Positions 7,148 to 7,565 of a DNA stretch of 7,565 nt are shown here, piece after piece. The position numbers were made by a program, and so were the translations under genes. Under the pieces are notes generated by a model. It was not told the DNA's origin. It ran no database searches and saw only the letters and a program-made list of their open reading frames with translations. Position 1 is the first letter of the stretch. Every line of letters starts with the position of its first letter. The stretch lies in assembly GCA_947456995.1 (NCBI GenBank), contig CANGVB010000160.1, positions 1-7,565 of the forward strand, in the 5' to 3' direction. The DNA comes from Bryobacteraceae bacterium. GTDB lineage: Bacteria; Acidobacteriota; Terriglobia; Bryobacterales; Bryobacteraceae.

Positions 7148-7565
7148 GACGGCGAGATTTTTTGAGTACTGCGGCGATGGCGAGTCTGGCTGGTGCGCAG
7201 ACGCAGTTTGCACCTAAGGCGAAGCGGGTGATTTATCTGTTTCAGAGTGGTGCGCCTTCGCAGATCGAGTTGTTTGATCACAAGCCGGGGTTGGCGAAGA
7301 TGCGCGGTGTGGAGCTGCCGGATTCGGTGAGGCAGGGGCAGAGGTTGACCGGGATGACGGCGACGCAGACGAGCTTTCCGCTAGTGGCTTCGCAGTTTGA
7401 ATTCAAGCAGCGCGGGCAGAGTGGGGCCTGGGTGAGTGATCTCATGCCGCATGTGGCCAAGATCGCTGACAAGCTTTGTTTTGTGAAGTCGATGCATACC
7501 GAGGCGATCAACCATGACCCGGCAGTGACGTTCTTTCAGACGGGGTTTCAGTTGGCGGGGCGGCC
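7144..7565 (+). CDS. DUF1501 family protein, N-terminal part (runs off the window)
   Basis: Beginning of a DUF1501 protein, a family with an alkaline-phosphatase/sulfatase-like fold that is usually encoded beside PSCyt2/PSD1 proteins; its reaction is unknown. The ATG overlaps the preceding TGA (ATGA), indicating translational coupling. AAGGGA at 7128-7133 is a plausible ribosome binding site. The 140 complete codons visible begin with a twin-arginine-type leader, MRRRDFLSTAAMASLAGA, so export as a folded protein through Tat is likely. VIYLFQSGAPSQIELFDHKP (29-48) is the family's N-terminal signature. SMHTEAINHDPA (116-127) supplies His and Asp residues likely to take part in metal binding. 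The leader is shorter than many in the family. The 3' end lies beyond the window, so completeness cannot be judged. The family call is confident. Confidence 0.92.
   Translation, partial: MRRRDFLSTAAMASLAGAQTQFAPKAKRVIYLFQSGAPSQIELFDHKPGLAKMRGVELPDSVRQGQRLTGMTATQTSFPLVASQFEFKQRGQSGAWVSDLMPHVAKIADKLCFVKSMHTEAINHDPAVTFFQTGFQLAGR

Overview
The window looks like a piece of an Acidobacteriota chromosome, probably of the Solibacter/Bryobacter lineage (Bryobacterales). This is inferred from gene content, not from a phylogenetic marker. A very large Oar-like TonB-dependent receptor with an N-terminal carboxypeptidase-regulatory-like domain is typical of that phylum. The planctomycete-type cytochrome (PSCyt1/PSCyt2/PSD1) and DUF1501 pair is abundant in Planctomycetes, Verrucomicrobia and the Solibacter group. 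All genes lie on the + strand, nearly the whole window is coding, and there is no gene-free stretch longer than about 30 bases. No RNA gene, insertion sequence, CRISPR array, attachment site or terminator hairpin was seen.

Layout: (1) 31-3381, Oar-like outer-membrane receptor, 1116 aa. (2) 3389-4465, secreted five-bladed-propeller glycoside hydrolase-like protein (GH43-like), 358 aa, starting 7 bases after the receptor. (3) 4487-7147, one continuous reading frame for a secreted dihaem PSCyt1-PSCyt2-LamG-like-PSD1 protein. It is interrupted by a single in-frame TAG at 5480-5482, which leaves a 331-codon front half and a roughly 550-codon back half. (4) 7144-7565, start of a DUF1501 protein with a Tat-type leader, overlapping the previous stop as ATGA and cut by the window edge.

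The close spacing suggests one transcript. The likely theme is envelope handling of a complex carbohydrate or related substrate: an outer-membrane transporter or anchor, a secreted propeller enzyme, and a secreted cytochrome/DUF1501 pair of unknown biochemical role. There is no SusD-like partner in the window, so this is not a Bacteroidetes-type Sus locus.

The most notable feature is the amber codon in the cytochrome gene. The frame is preserved exactly, the family domains are intact on both sides, and the receptor gene two genes upstream uses TAG as an ordinary terminator. The simplest reading is a recent point nonsense mutation or a base-calling error. A restart at the strong Shine-Dalgarno-like sequence just behind the stop is possible but would yield a product with no export signal. 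A second pattern is that all four predicted exported proteins place a glutamine at or just after the probable signal-cleavage point.
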